From: DAOPZJ01 sp964587625
GTDB taxonomy: Bacteria > Bacillota > Clostridia > Oscillospirales > JAKOTC01
Length of the DNA stretch: 64,000 nucleotides
NCBI GenBank assembly: GCA_964587625.1
Contig: CAZPLU010000001.1
Location: 84,775 to 148,774 of the forward strand
Direction of reading: 5' to 3'
The translations under genes were made by a program, and so were the position numbers. Positions 41,541 through 49,812 of the stretch are shown here, piece by piece. How positions within the stretch are numbered: position 1 is the first letter of the stretch; each line of letters starts with the position of its first letter. A model generated the notes under the pieces. It made no database searches. It saw only the letters and a list, made by a program, of their open reading frames with translations, and was not told the DNA's origin.

Positions 41541-41569
41541 TTGAAATTCGGGCGGGACGCTGATACAAT
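41541..41569 (+). promoter_or_regulatory. Sigma-A promoter of the glycosidase-like gene
   Basis: TTGAAA (41541-41546) and TACAAT (41564-41569) are separated by 17 bases, 35 bases before the ATG at 41604. Confidence 0.75.
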
Positions 41570-41603
41570 AAACATAAATCGCAGCATACAGGAGGATTAC
41601 GTC

Positions 41604-43220
41604 ATGACCGCCCAAAATCAGGTATTCGAACTCTCGCTGACCTCCGCAAGAATCTACAAAGACCCTTTTAACGAGGCCTCTGTTTTCGCCGTCTTCACCG
41701 CGCCCGACGGCACAATCAAAAAAGTACCCGCTTTCTGGGCGGGCGGCAACGAGTGGCGCTTCCGCTACAGTTCGCCGATCGTCGGAACGCACAAATATGT
41801 CACGGTCTGCTGCGACGACCGGAATCCGGATTTGTGCGGCAAAACGGGAACGGTTGAAATCACGCCGTATACCGGTGAAAATCCGCTTTACCAACACGGC
41901 CCGATTCAAAAAAACAGCGGCAACCGATATCTTGAACACGCCGACGGCACGCCGTTTTTTTGGCTCGGCGACACCTGGTGGATGGGCTTTACGACCCGCC
42001 TTTCGTGGCCGGACGGCTTTCAAAATCTGACCGCCGACCGGGTCGAAAAGGGGTTTTCGGTCGTGCAGATCATCGCGGGGCTGTACCCCGACATGGAACC
42101 GTTCGACGAGCGCGGCGCGAACGAGGCGGGCTTCCCGTGGGATCCGGAATTCAAGACGGTAAACCCCGCTTATTTCGACGCGGCGGATAAAAAGATCCAA
42201 TATCTTGTCGAACAGGGCATCGTGCCCTGCGTCGTCGGCTGCTGGGGCTTTTTCACGGGCTTTGCGGGCGTCGAAAACATCCGCAGGCACTGGAACTATC
42301 TGATCGCGCGCTGGGCGGCCTACCCGGTCGTCTGGTGCGTCGCGGGCGAGGCGAACATGGCCTTTTACGACGACCCGGATTTGGTCTCCGGAAAAATCAC
42401 CTATGAGCAGTACATCCAAAAAGCCCGCCGCGAATGGACGGAACTGACCCGCCATGTCAAAAAAAGAGATCCGTTCAAGCGGCTGATCACGATCCACCCG
42501 ACCCAAAACGGACACGAACAAGTCGAGGACGAGACCCTGCTCGACCTCGACATGCTCCAGACCGGGCACGGCGGGCCGTTTTCGCTGCTGCCGACCATCA
42601 AACAGGTCAAGGCGGCGGTCGACCGCAAAAAGATGCCGGTCATCGACTCGGAGGTCTGCTACGAGGGCATCTGCGGGTCGAGCGGGCCGGACATCCAGCG
42701 CTATTGCTTTTGGGCGAATGTGCTCACGGGCTGCTGCGGGCACACCTACGGCGCGAACGGCATCTGGCAGCTGAACACCGTCGGCAAGCCCTACGGCCCG
42801 TCTCCGCACGGCGCAACCTGGGGAGACACCCCGTGGCAGGAGGCGTATCTGCTGCCCGGTTCCAAACAAGTCGGCGAGAGCAAGAAGTTTGTGACGCAGT
42901 TTGCATGGCACAGGTTCGAGCGCCACCCCGAATGGGTCAAAAAGCCCTGCTCTTATACCGAGTTGGACGGCGTCTTCTGCGCGGGTATCCCGGGCGAGGT
43001 GCGCGTGATCTTCTGCCCGTTCTTCGGCGGGGACTTCTGGGGCGAGAACACGGTGGTCAATCTCGAACCGAACGCGCGCTACAAGGCCGTGCGCTATTAC
43101 CCGATCTCCGGCGAAATCGAGGACTTCGGCGTGATCGCGCCGAAAGCGGACGGCAGCTGGACGCCCCCGCGCAACAAGTGGTTCGGCGACCACGTTCTTG
43201 CGCTGACAAAGGCGGACTAG
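41604..43220 (+). CDS. DUF4038-type glycoside hydrolase-like protein with DUF5060 domain
   Basis: The 538-residue protein has an N-terminal DUF5060-like domain (ARIYKDPFNEASVFAVFTAP), a TIM-barrel region starting YLEHADGTPFFWLGDTWWMG that matches DUF4038 (apiosidase-like), and a C-terminal collagen-binding-like domain (VFCAGIPGEVRVIFCPFFGG). The barrel contains VVWCVAGEANM and VIDSEVCYEGICG with candidate acidic residues. It lacks a signal peptide, so it probably acts on imported oligosaccharides or glycosides. AGGAGG precedes the ATG at 41604 by eight bases and a promoter lies just upstream. No sugar transporter is next to it. Confidence 0.83.
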   Translation: MTAQNQVFELSLTSARIYKDPFNEASVFAVFTAPDGTIKKVPAFWAGGNEWRFRYSSPIVGTHKYVTVCCDDRNPDLCGKTGTVEITPYTGENPLYQHGPIQKNSGNRYLEHADGTPFFWLGDTWWMGFTTRLSWPDGFQNLTADRVEKGFSVVQIIAGLYPDMEPFDERGANEAGFPWDPEFKTVNPAYFDAADKKIQYLVEQGIVPCVVGCWGFFTGFAGVENIRRHWNYLIARWAAYPVVWCVAGEANMAFYDDPDLVSGKITYEQYIQKARREWTELTRHVKKRDPFKRLITIHPTQNGHEQVEDETLLDLDMLQTGHGGPFSLLPTIKQVKAAVDRKKMPVIDSEVCYEGICGSSGPDIQRYCFWANVLTGCCGHTYGANGIWQLNTVGKPYGPSPHGATWGDTPWQEAYLLPGSKQVGESKKFVTQFAWHRFERHPEWVKKPCSYTELDGVFCAGIPGEVRVIFCPFFGGDFWGENTVVNLEPNARYKAVRYYPISGEIEDFGVIAPKADGSWTPPRNKWFGDHVLALTKAD

Positions 43221-43340
43221 AAGTCCGTCGGATCGAAGTCCGTCATATCGGACATCGAATTTAATATAATTGGCTCGGAATTTGGGTCGGAATTTGGAAT
43301 TCGGGGATTTGATTTGCAATACCTCCGGCGTTAAAAGCCC

Positions 43341-43504
43341 GTCTTTGTGAGGGAGTCAGCGCGGAGCAAAACTCCGCGCAACGGAGCAATCCAGCGAATA
43401 AACGTCCGCCTTATCCGGTGGTTTCAACTTCCGCAATACTGGATTGTCCCCATCGCATGGATTGTCCCCATCGTATGGATTGCCGCGCTTCGCTCGCAAT
43501 GACG
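43341..43504. repeat. Dispersed repeat of the TTGCGAGG/GCAATCC family, copy 1
   Basis: The left arm 43341-43393 (GTCTTTGTGAGGGAG ... GGAGCAATCC) contains the hairpin GCGCGGAG-CAAAA-CTCCGCGC. The right arm 43477-43504 (GGATTGCCGCGCTTCGCTCG...) is the inverse. Between them GGATTGTCCCCATCGCAT is repeated in tandem (18-base period, 43441-43476). The 307-base gap from 43221 to 43527 holds this element and an AATTTGG-type tract, with no gene. The right arm ends 23 bases before the polymerase ATG. Confidence 0.8.
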
Positions 43505-43527
43505 ATTGTAGTAGGAGGTGAAAAACG

Positions 43528-44724
43528 ATGCGCGATCGGGTGATTTTGCATTGCGACTGCAACGCGTTTTTCGCCTCCGTCGAATGCCTGCACAATCCGC
43601 AGTACCGCGAGGTCCCGATGGCGGTCGCGGGCGACGAGCAGACCCGTTCGGGCATCATTTTGGCCAAAAACGAACTCGCCAAAAAATGCGGTGTCGCCAC
43701 CGCCGAGACCATCTGGCAGGCGCGTAAAAAATGCCCCGGATTGGTGCTCGTCCCCCCGAGGCACGGGGAATACCACAAGTACTATTTAAAAATCAACGAC
43801 ATCTATCAGCAATATACCGAGCAGGTCGAGCCGTTCGGCATTGACGAGTCATGGCTCGACGTCACCGGCAGCCAAAAACTGTTCGGGTCCGGATACGAAA
43901 TCGCCGAGACGCTGCGAAAACGGATCAAAGACGAGATCGGGCTGACCGTTTCCATCGGCGTATCTTTTAACAAAGTGTTCGCCAAATTGGGCAGCGACTA
44001 TCAAAAGCCCGATGCGGTCACGGTGATCACGCGCGATAATTTCCGCGACATCATCTGGAAGCAACCGGTTGAGGCGATGATTTATGTCGGCGGCAACGCC
44101 GCCGAGGCGCTGCGCAGGATCGGCATCCGCACCATCGGCCAGCTCGCGCTCGCCGACCGGGAACTGCTTTATAAGACGCTCGGCAAAGGCGGACCCGCGG
44201 TCTGCGATTATGCCAACGGGCTCGACGAGAGCCCGGTGCTGACGTTCGAGCACGCCCATGAGGTCAAGTCGGTCGGCAACGGAACCACCCTGCCCCGCGA
44301 TGTCTCGACCACGCGGGAGATTCGAAATTGCGTCACGGAATTGTGCGAACTGGTGGCGGGGCGTCTTCGCGCCTGCGGAATGCGCTGTACAACCGTGAAT
44401 GTGGCGCTCAAGGATCCCCAATTTCACACGATCTCGCGGCAAAAGCCGGCTAAGAATCCCACCGATATCACCATGGAACTGATCGAGACCGCCATGGAGA
44501 TCATCACGGCCAATTACCGCGACGGAAAACTGATTCGCGCTGTCACCGTGACGGCGCAAAACCTCGTACCCTGCGACGCCAAGGAACAACTCTCCCTGTT
44601 CGCCCAAGCCGATTACAAACGCGAAAAGCTGCACGAGCTGGAGCAGGTCAAGGACCGCATCCGAAAAAAATACGGGCGCGGCGCATTGCGATATGCGAAT
44701 ACCCTCACAGACGGCGGCGAATAA
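43528..44724 (+). CDS. dinB: Y-family DNA polymerase IV (DinB type), copy 1
   Basis: The 398-residue translesion polymerase begins RVILHCDCNAFFASVECL with the first catalytic Asp, and has PFGIDESWLDVTGS with the catalytic Asp-Glu pair. The thumb region is VEAMIYVGGNAAEALRRIGI. Near the C-terminus, KEQLSLFAQ is a canonical beta-clamp binding motif (QLSLF). AGGAGG lies nine bases before the ATG. No GAAC-N4-GTTC LexA-type box was seen upstream; the promoter region is occupied by the dispersed repeat. A second, diverged paralogue is at 47990. Confidence 0.94.
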   Translation: MRDRVILHCDCNAFFASVECLHNPQYREVPMAVAGDEQTRSGIILAKNELAKKCGVATAETIWQARKKCPGLVLVPPRHGEYHKYYLKINDIYQQYTEQVEPFGIDESWLDVTGSQKLFGSGYEIAETLRKRIKDEIGLTVSIGVSFNKVFAKLGSDYQKPDAVTVITRDNFRDIIWKQPVEAMIYVGGNAAEALRRIGIRTIGQLALADRELLYKTLGKGGPAVCDYANGLDESPVLTFEHAHEVKSVGNGTTLPRDVSTTREIRNCVTELCELVAGRLRACGMRCTTVNVALKDPQFHTISRQKPAKNPTDITMELIETAMEIITANYRDGKLIRAVTVTAQNLVPCDAKEQLSLFAQADYKREKLHELEQVKDRIRKKYGRGALRYANTLTDGGE

Positions 44725-44872
44725 AGTATGGATTTCTTTTATTTGACATAAAGCCGCGCAATTCCTGCGCTGTTTGTTTCTCTTTCCGCGCAAATATAGA
44801 AAAACACTTTCTTTTTGATCCCGATGATGATAAAATCCCATCGAAGCGATCATTATTTTCAGGAGGTAATAT

Positions 44873-45931
44873 ATGTCATATGGCGACGGGATGTCCGCGA
44901 TCAATCTGGAGATGCCGGACAGGGTTCCGCGCACCGAATATTCGGCCCATTTCCACTGGGACCTGGTCAAAGCCGTCACCGGACTGGACGTAAACCCGGC
45001 GAGCCCCGACGAATTGAAAAATCAAGCGAGCCGGGCGTTTGTCAAGGCGTGGAACTATGACTTTATGTGGAACATTCTGATCGGGGACGATATTTTCGGC
45101 GAGAGAAAGACCCGGATGGGACACGCCGTCTACGCCGCGGGCGGAGTCGATTACGACAACAAGCTCACCTCCCTGTTTTCCGACCCCGAGGACGTGTTCG
45201 ACTTCGATCCGACGCAGTTTTACGGAGACATCGACAGACGCGAATATATCGGAAAATTTAATAACCAATACGCCAAAATGTGCGGCGACTATACCGACCT
45301 TGTCAACATGACCGGCATCTATGTCACCTGCATGTCGGGCCTGATCGCGATGCTCGGCTGGGACACGCTGCTGTCCGCCGCCGGCATCGACCCGAAAAAA
45401 TTCGGAGAATTCGCCGACCGCTACTGCGTGTGGGTCAAGCAATTTTTCGACGCGCTGGCCGAGTCCGACGCGCCGGTCGTGATGATCCACGACGACATCG
45501 TCTGGACCGAGGGCGCGTTTTTGCACCCCGACTGGTACCGGACATACCTGTTTCCGAATTATAAAAAGCTGTTCGCGCCCCTGATCGAGGGCGGTAAAAA
45601 GATCATGTACACCTCCGACGGCAACTACACCGAATTCATCGACGACATCGCGGCTTGCGGCGTGCACGGGTTTGTGATGGAGCCGACCACCGACATGAAA
45701 TATATCGCCGAAAAATACGGCAAAACCCACGCCTTTATCGGCAACGCCGACACCCGTATTTTGCTGTCGGGCACCAAAGAGGAAATCCGAAACGAGGTCA
45801 AACGCTGCATGGACATCGGCAAAAAGTGCCCGGGCTTTTTTATGGCCGTCGGCAACCACATCCCGCCCAACACGCCGGTCGAAAATGCCCTCTACTACAA
45901 CGAGGTCTACGAGGAACTGAGCAGGAGATAA
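44873..45931 (+). CDS. URO-D superfamily protein, copy 3
   Basis: The 352-residue protein belongs to the URO-D/cobalamin-dependent methyltransferase fold: it begins MSAINLEMPDRVPRTEYSA, has APVVMIHDDIVWTEGAFLHP in the barrel, and a YTSDGNYTEFIDDIAACGV strand followed by VMEPTTDMKYIAEKYGK. HemE substrate motifs are missing, so haem synthesis is unlikely. A GGAGGT site lies about five bases before the ATG. It stands alone between the first polymerase and a methyltransferase locus. Possible roles include methyl transfer or modification of an unknown compound. Confidence 0.82.
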   Translation: MSYGDGMSAINLEMPDRVPRTEYSAHFHWDLVKAVTGLDVNPASPDELKNQASRAFVKAWNYDFMWNILIGDDIFGERKTRMGHAVYAAGGVDYDNKLTSLFSDPEDVFDFDPTQFYGDIDRREYIGKFNNQYAKMCGDYTDLVNMTGIYVTCMSGLIAMLGWDTLLSAAGIDPKKFGEFADRYCVWVKQFFDALAESDAPVVMIHDDIVWTEGAFLHPDWYRTYLFPNYKKLFAPLIEGGKKIMYTSDGNYTEFIDDIAACGVHGFVMEPTTDMKYIAEKYGKTHAFIGNADTRILLSGTKEEIRNEVKRCMDIGKKCPGFFMAVGNHIPPNTPVENALYYNEVYEELSRR

Positions 45932-46009
45932 GGCAACCAAACGGAAAAGTCATGTTTAAATGGCCAGGAGATTTTTTGTACAGTATTTCACATTTGTGGC
46001 TCGACTCTC

Positions 46010-46038
46010 TTGAATTCTGTTCCATTCCTTGCTATAAT
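46010..46038 (+). promoter_or_regulatory. Sigma-A promoter upstream of the inverted-repeat element
   Basis: TTGAAT (46010-46015) and TATAAT (46033-46038) are 17 bases apart. The next recognisable start is an SD-preceded ATG at 46067 that stops after five codons. The methyltransferase gene follows about 270 bases further on. Confidence 0.75.
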
Positions 46039-46066
46039 CCTTTTATACTCTGATCGGAGGTACCGT

Positions 46067-46181
46067 ATGCCGGCACACGCTTAATTTTTTAATCAACGCA
46101 TCGCAAATCAAATGATCGACAGAGCGTAAAGCATCTGCCGCTTGTTTTGGTTTCGATGATGCGGATTTCAAAAATTAAGCA
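46067..46181 (+). other. Five-codon ORF and ~103-base element with 11-base inverted ends
   Basis: CGGAGG precedes ATG CCG GCA CAC GCT TAA (46067-46084). Overlapping its end, GCTTAATTTTT (46079-46089) is exactly inverted as AAAAATTAAGC (46171-46181). Between them are looser complementary stretches (CGCATCGCAAATC and GATGATGCGGATTT). It could be a MITE-like insertion that truncated a gene, a small structured RNA, or a leader for the methyltransferase gene. The 380-base gap 45932-46311 holds nothing else recognisable apart from its promoter. Confidence 0.5.
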
Positions 46182-46311
46182 AAGCCGTGTTTGACCTTCA
46201 AACAGGATGGTTTTCATCTTGATGCAAGCGCTGCGCTTATTCTGATTTTTGGAATAGGCGCATTTTGTTTTGTCCGTTAAATCCGCGGCTTTCGGAAAGG
46301 AAGCTGCTGTT

Positions 46312-46905
46312 TTGGAATATTTGATTCATACCACCGTCAAGGGGGTTGATCTCACTTTTGCCACCGACGGGAAATGCTTTTCACCGAGGCACGTCGATTT
46401 AGGCACGCTGGCGCTATTGGCCCATGCCGATGTTCAGAAAGGCCGAAAGACGCTCGATCTCGGCTGCGGATACGGCGCAATCGGCATCGTCTGTACCAAA
46501 CTCTCCGGGGCAGAAAGCGTGACGATGTCGGATATCGATGAACACGCGCTGGCGCTGGCCCGGGAGAACGCCGAACGAAACGGCGTGCCCGGCGTGAAAA
46601 TCTTGCGCAGCGACGGATTCGACGCCATCCCCGACAGCGATTTCGATCTGATCCTCAGCAACCCGCCGTACCACGCCGATTTCAGCGTCGCCAAGCGGTT
46701 CATCGAGGGCAGCCGCCGCCATCTGAAAAACGGCGGGAAATTGCTGATGGTGACCAAACGCCGCGAGTGGTACAAACGCAAGTTCATCGCTGTTTTCGGC
46801 GGCGTCACGATCTTCGGGCACGGCGGATATTTCGTCTTCGCGGGCGAAAAGCGTTCCAAACAGCCGGAAAAGGAGCATGCAAAAATGGATTATCAAACCG
46901 ATTGA
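46312..46905 (+). CDS. Class I SAM-dependent methyltransferase (RsmC/RlmG-like small domain)
   Basis: The ~197-residue protein has the MTS domain of RsmC-type rRNA guanine methyltransferases: motif I TLDLGCGYGAIGIVCTK, the SDIDEHALALARENAERN ribose-binding acidic strand, and the catalytic NPPYHADFSVAKRFI motif. Typical bacterial YbxB-like proteins of this size methylate rRNA or other N-bases. The most likely start is TTG at 46312, placed by GGAAAGGAAG upstream. The last 29 bases overlap the DUF1062 gene. The target is not determined. Confidence 0.87.
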   Translation: MEYLIHTTVKGVDLTFATDGKCFSPRHVDLGTLALLAHADVQKGRKTLDLGCGYGAIGIVCTKLSGAESVTMSDIDEHALALARENAERNGVPGVKILRSDGFDAIPDSDFDLILSNPPYHADFSVAKRFIEGSRRHLKNGGKLLMVTKRREWYKRKFIAVFGGVTIFGHGGYFVFAGEKRSKQPEKEHAKMDYQTD

Positions 46906-47416
46906 AACCCCGAAAGTCCTGCGCAGCTGCCCCAAATGCGGCGGCGTTCGGAAATTCGCATGCAGCGGGAATTTCCGCGTGAACGCCAACGGGCGCAACC
47001 TCGACGTTTGGCTGATCTATAAATGTGAGGCCTGCGATTTCACGTGGAACATGGCCGTGCTGTCGCGCGTCAAGCCGGAACAAATTGAAAAAACGCTGTA
47101 TGCGGCGTTTGTTGCAAACGACCCCGATACCGCCCGCCGGTACGCGTTCGACAAGTCCCTGCTCGCCCAAAACCACGCGGCCGCCAATTGTTCGGAGTTG
47201 GGATACACCCTTGAAAAGCAGCTCGTCGACGGCGGCAATGCCGTGGAACTGACCTGCGGATACGACATCGGGCTGCGGCTCGACAAGGTCATAAGCGAAG
47301 GGCTCGGCATTTCACGCAGCCGCGCAAAAACGTTGCTCGAACAAAACGGCCTCTTGCCGAAAACCAAGGTCTTCGGCACGATTACGATCAAGGAGTTGAT
47401 TATTGATGAAATATAA
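46877..47416 (+). CDS. DUF1062 family protein with zinc-ribbon N-terminus
   Basis: The 179-residue protein matches DUF1062: an N-terminal zinc-ribbon-like region with SCPKCGG and YKCEACDFTWN, and a C-terminal segment GLGISRSRAKTLLEQNGLL resembling an S4-like RNA-binding helix-turn-helix. Function is unknown; the RNA-binding-like end and coupling to a methyltransferase gene suggest an RNA-related role, which is inference. The gene overlaps the methyltransferase by 29 bases and ends before a strong terminator at 47495. Confidence 0.85.
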   Translation: MQKWIIKPIETPKVLRSCPKCGGVRKFACSGNFRVNANGRNLDVWLIYKCEACDFTWNMAVLSRVKPEQIEKTLYAAFVANDPDTARRYAFDKSLLAQNHAAANCSELGYTLEKQLVDGGNAVELTCGYDIGLRLDKVISEGLGISRSRAKTLLEQNGLLPKTKVFGTITIKELIIDEI

Positions 47417-47474
47417 AATCATCCGCACGAAAACCATTGTTCGGAAAATCAGGCAAAATCTGATCAGGATGTGA
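47406..47474 (+). CDS. Possible 22-residue basic peptide
   Basis: An ORF overlapping the DUF1062 stop starts MKYKIIRTKTIVRKIRQNLI and ends just before the terminator. It is very basic, with no good ribosome site beyond possible reinitiation after DUF1062. It is as likely to be chance as a gene. Confidence 0.2.
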   Translation: MKYKIIRTKTIVRKIRQNLIRM

Positions 47475-47494
47475 AAAAGATTCGCGCAACCTTC

Positions 47495-47525
47495 GGGCGT
47501 ACGGTGGAACCGTACGCCCGCCTTT
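47495..47525 (+). terminator. Intrinsic terminator after the methyltransferase-DUF1062 unit
   Basis: GGGCGTACGGT (47495-47505) and ACCGTACGCCC (47509-47519) form a perfect 11-base stem with a GGA loop, followed by GCCTTTT. Confidence 0.9.
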
Positions 47526-47589
47526 TCATATTACCGATTCCCGTTTTCCATTTCCCATTTTGTCGGAGCAGTCCGGAAACAAAGTCGTC

Positions 47590-47720
47590 TGGATTGCCGC
47601 GCTGCGCTCGCAATGGCGGGAAAGTTCCGGGTTACCGCAGAATTGAATCCTTGTAATGACGAAAACCGTCTTTGCGAGGGAGCGCGCGGAACAACGCTTT
47701 GCGTGCGACGAAGCAATCCG
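47590..47720. repeat. Dispersed repeat of the TTGCGAGG/GCAATCC family, copy 2
   Basis: GGATTGCCGCGCTGCGCTCG (from 47591) and the inverted arm CGTCTTTGCGAGGGAG...GACGAAGCAATCC (47667-47719) match the elements at 43341 and 61503. The gap 47417-47989 (573 bases) carries this element, the palindromic element at 47801, AATTTCCA-type tracts and the promoter at 47913, but no gene. Confidence 0.8.
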
Positions 47721-47800
47721 GAAACGGGCGTTTGGTTATCAAACATTTCCGCCTTCCGTCTACGAATTTCCATTTTCCATTTTCTAATTTCCATTTGCAC

Positions 47801-47846
47801 GGGCGGCCATGGAATGCCGCCCCTACTACGGCGAAAATTTTTTATT
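47801..47846. repeat. Dispersed palindromic element, copy 2
   Basis: GGGCGGC-CATGGAAT-GCCGCCC is followed by CTACTACGGCGAAAATTTTTT, the same design as 11024-11069. It is likewise next to TTTCCATTTTCC tracts on one side and TCTGCCCTCTAAC-type tracts on the other. Confidence 0.75.
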
Positions 47847-47912
47847 CCCTCGTTCTGCCCTCTAACTTCTGCCTTCTCGCCGGGGAGCAAGCCCCCGCCC
47901 TACGGTTTTATG

Positions 47913-47941
47913 TTGCGGGAAAGTCCGGTTTATGGTACAAT
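47913..47941 (+). promoter_or_regulatory. Probable promoter of the second polymerase-SRAP unit
   Basis: TTGCGG (47913-47918) and TACAAT (47936-47941) are 17 bases apart, 49 bases before the polymerase ATG. The -35 is weak. No LexA-type GAAC-N4-GTTC palindrome is visible. Confidence 0.55.
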
Positions 47942-47989
47942 TTTTGCGGTATCATAGGAACATGACGGACGATTGGGGGCGGCGTACCA

Positions 47990-49189
47990 ATGATGGAAAA
48001 GTTCATCCTGCACAGCGACATGAACCACTACTTTGCCGCTGTCGAGACCGTCGACCACCCCGAATACGCCGATATCCCGATGGCGGTCTGCGGCGACCCG
48101 GCGACCCGGCACGGGATCATCCTCGCCAAAAACGACGCGGCGGGCAAATACGGCGTCATGACCGGCGAGAGCGTGTACAGCGCCAAACAAAAATTTCCGG
48201 GGCTGACGCTGGTCAACGCCGACTACAACAAATATGTGCGGTACGCCAGACGGTCGAGGGCGCTCTACGCCGAATACGGGGCCGACGTGATTCCCTACGG
48301 GCTTGACGAGGCGTGGATTATATTAAAAGACGACGTCGATTCCTATGAAAAGGCGGAGGAGCTCGCTTTTGAGATCAAAGAGCGCGTTAAAAGCGAACTC
48401 AAGCTCACGGCTTCGGTCGGCGTCAGCTTCAACTACATCTTTTCAAAGCTCGCTTCCGATTTAAAAAAGCCCGACGCCGTGACCGTGCTGCGCAGGGACG
48501 AATTGAAGACCGTGATTTGGAATCTCCCCGCGTTCGACCTGCTGTTCATCGGACCCGCGACGCGCAAACGACTGAAAAACATGAACATCCTCACGATCGG
48601 CGATTTGGCGCGGAGCGACCCCGCGCTGTTAAAAAAGCGATTCGGCAAGTCCGGCGTTGCGCTGTGGCAGTTCGCCAACGGAGACGACAGCTCGTTCGAC
48701 CCGAAAGTGCCCGCCGACATGCCGTTCAAGAGCTTCGGCAACACCATCACGCTGCCCAAAGACACGGCTTCGGAGGACGACTTGCTGCTGATGCTGTATA
48801 TTTTGGCGCGGGCGGTCACGTCGCGGTTGATCAAACACTCGCTGGAGGCCAGATGTATCGGGATCAACCTCAAATACGGCGATTTTACCGCGATCATCCG
48901 GCAGATCACGCTGGATTGCCACACCGCCGACGAGGCGTCGATCTTTTTAAACGCGAAATTGCTGTTTGAAAAAAATTATGTCAAAGACAGCCCCGTCCGC
49001 AGCATCGGCATCCATTTGAGCGGCCTGCAGGACAACCGCTTGGGGCAGCTCCCGTTATTGCCGGAAGAAGAAAACGTGCCGCCCGATTTAAAAGCCGTGA
49101 TTGCGGATTTGAAAAAGCGGCTGGGCGATTTTAAACTCGAAAAGTCGGCCATGTCGACCGAGGAGGACATCGGCCTGAATATTTTATAG
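47990..49189 (+). CDS. Y-family DNA polymerase IV-like, copy 2
   Basis: The 399-residue protein starts EKFILHSDMNHYFAAVETV with the first catalytic Asp, and has IPYGLDEAWIILKDD with the Asp-Glu pair, so it should be active. It is clearly diverged from the copy at 43528. In place of QLSLF it has RLGQLPLLPEE near residue 347, a plausible but weaker clamp-binding motif. GGGGG lies about 12 bases upstream of the ATG. It is followed after 10 bases by an SRAP gene, forming a damage-tolerance pair. Confidence 0.92.
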   Translation: MMEKFILHSDMNHYFAAVETVDHPEYADIPMAVCGDPATRHGIILAKNDAAGKYGVMTGESVYSAKQKFPGLTLVNADYNKYVRYARRSRALYAEYGADVIPYGLDEAWIILKDDVDSYEKAEELAFEIKERVKSELKLTASVGVSFNYIFSKLASDLKKPDAVTVLRRDELKTVIWNLPAFDLLFIGPATRKRLKNMNILTIGDLARSDPALLKKRFGKSGVALWQFANGDDSSFDPKVPADMPFKSFGNTITLPKDTASEDDLLLMLYILARAVTSRLIKHSLEARCIGINLKYGDFTAIIRQITLDCHTADEASIFLNAKLLFEKNYVKDSPVRSIGIHLSGLQDNRLGQLPLLPEEENVPPDLKAVIADLKKRLGDFKLEKSAMSTEEDIGLNIL

Positions 49190-49199
49190 GAGGGACATT

Positions 49200-49799
49200 A
49201 TGTGCGGAAGATACATCCCGAACACCGAAGAGGAGATCATGGAGATCCGCGAGATTTTACGCGAGATCTCGGTTCGGCTGTCGCAGAGCGACATTGAGGT
49301 GACGCCGAAAAAGGACGGCGACGTCTTCCCCACCGACGTCGTGCCGGTCATTTTGATGCAAAACGGCCAGCCCGCCGTCCGGATGGTCAAATGGGGCTTC
49401 GCCAAGTGGGACGGCAAGGGCGTGATCATCAACGCCAAGAGCGAAAACGCGTCTTCTTCGCGGTTTTTCGCGCCGTTTGTCGACCATTACCGCTGCGTTA
49501 TCCCCGCGCACGGGTATTATGAGTGGAAGACCCTGCCCGACAAGACCAAACTCAAATTCTCGTTCACCGGCGAACAGGGCGGCATCTTTATGGCGGGGCT
49601 TTACCGCGTGACCGACGAAGGCAAGGAATTTGTGATTCTGACCAGACATGCCGACGAAAACATCGCCGAAATCCACGACCGAATGCCCGTGATGCTGGGC
49701 AAAAATCAACTCGCGGCTTGGCTCGACGGCTCGGTGAAATATCAGCTCATCAATACCGGAAACGCCCATCATATGATTCCGAAAGCGGAGGTTTCATAA
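49200..49799 (+). CDS. SRAP family abasic-site-processing protein (HMCES/YedK type)
   Basis: The 199-residue protein starts MCGRY, with the catalytic Cys at position 2 that forms a thiazolidine crosslink with abasic sites in single-stranded DNA. Other family motifs are WGFAKWDGKGVIINAKSEN (conserved Asn), CVIPAHGYYEWK (Glu) and IHDRMPVML (His). The first Met must be removed for activity. AGGAGGG lies in front. It is 10 bases downstream of the Y-family polymerase, a pairing that suits a joint role in tolerance of damaged single-stranded DNA. Confidence 0.94.
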   Translation: MCGRYIPNTEEEIMEIREILREISVRLSQSDIEVTPKKDGDVFPTDVVPVILMQNGQPAVRMVKWGFAKWDGKGVIINAKSENASSSRFFAPFVDHYRCVIPAHGYYEWKTLPDKTKLKFSFTGEQGGIFMAGLYRVTDEGKEFVILTRHADENIAEIHDRMPVMLGKNQLAAWLDGSVKYQLINTGNAHHMIPKAEVS

Positions 49800-49812
49800 T
49801 TTTTCAGAACCC

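Noticed and set aside
41523..43319. 598-codon open frame on the minus strand opposite the glycosidase-like gene
   Set aside because: It lies wholly opposite a gene with recognisable domains, promoter and ribosome site. Its Arg/Val/Asp-rich product is typical of the antisense frame of codon-biased genes.
43849..45940. Two long minus-strand frames opposite the first polymerase and third URO-D-like gene
   Set aside because: Antisense shadows; the plus-strand proteins show catalytic motifs and good start sites.
43221..47990. LexA-type SOS boxes upstream of the two polymerases
   Set aside because: No GAAC-N4-GTTC palindrome or close variant was found in the upstream regions, so SOS control is not claimed.
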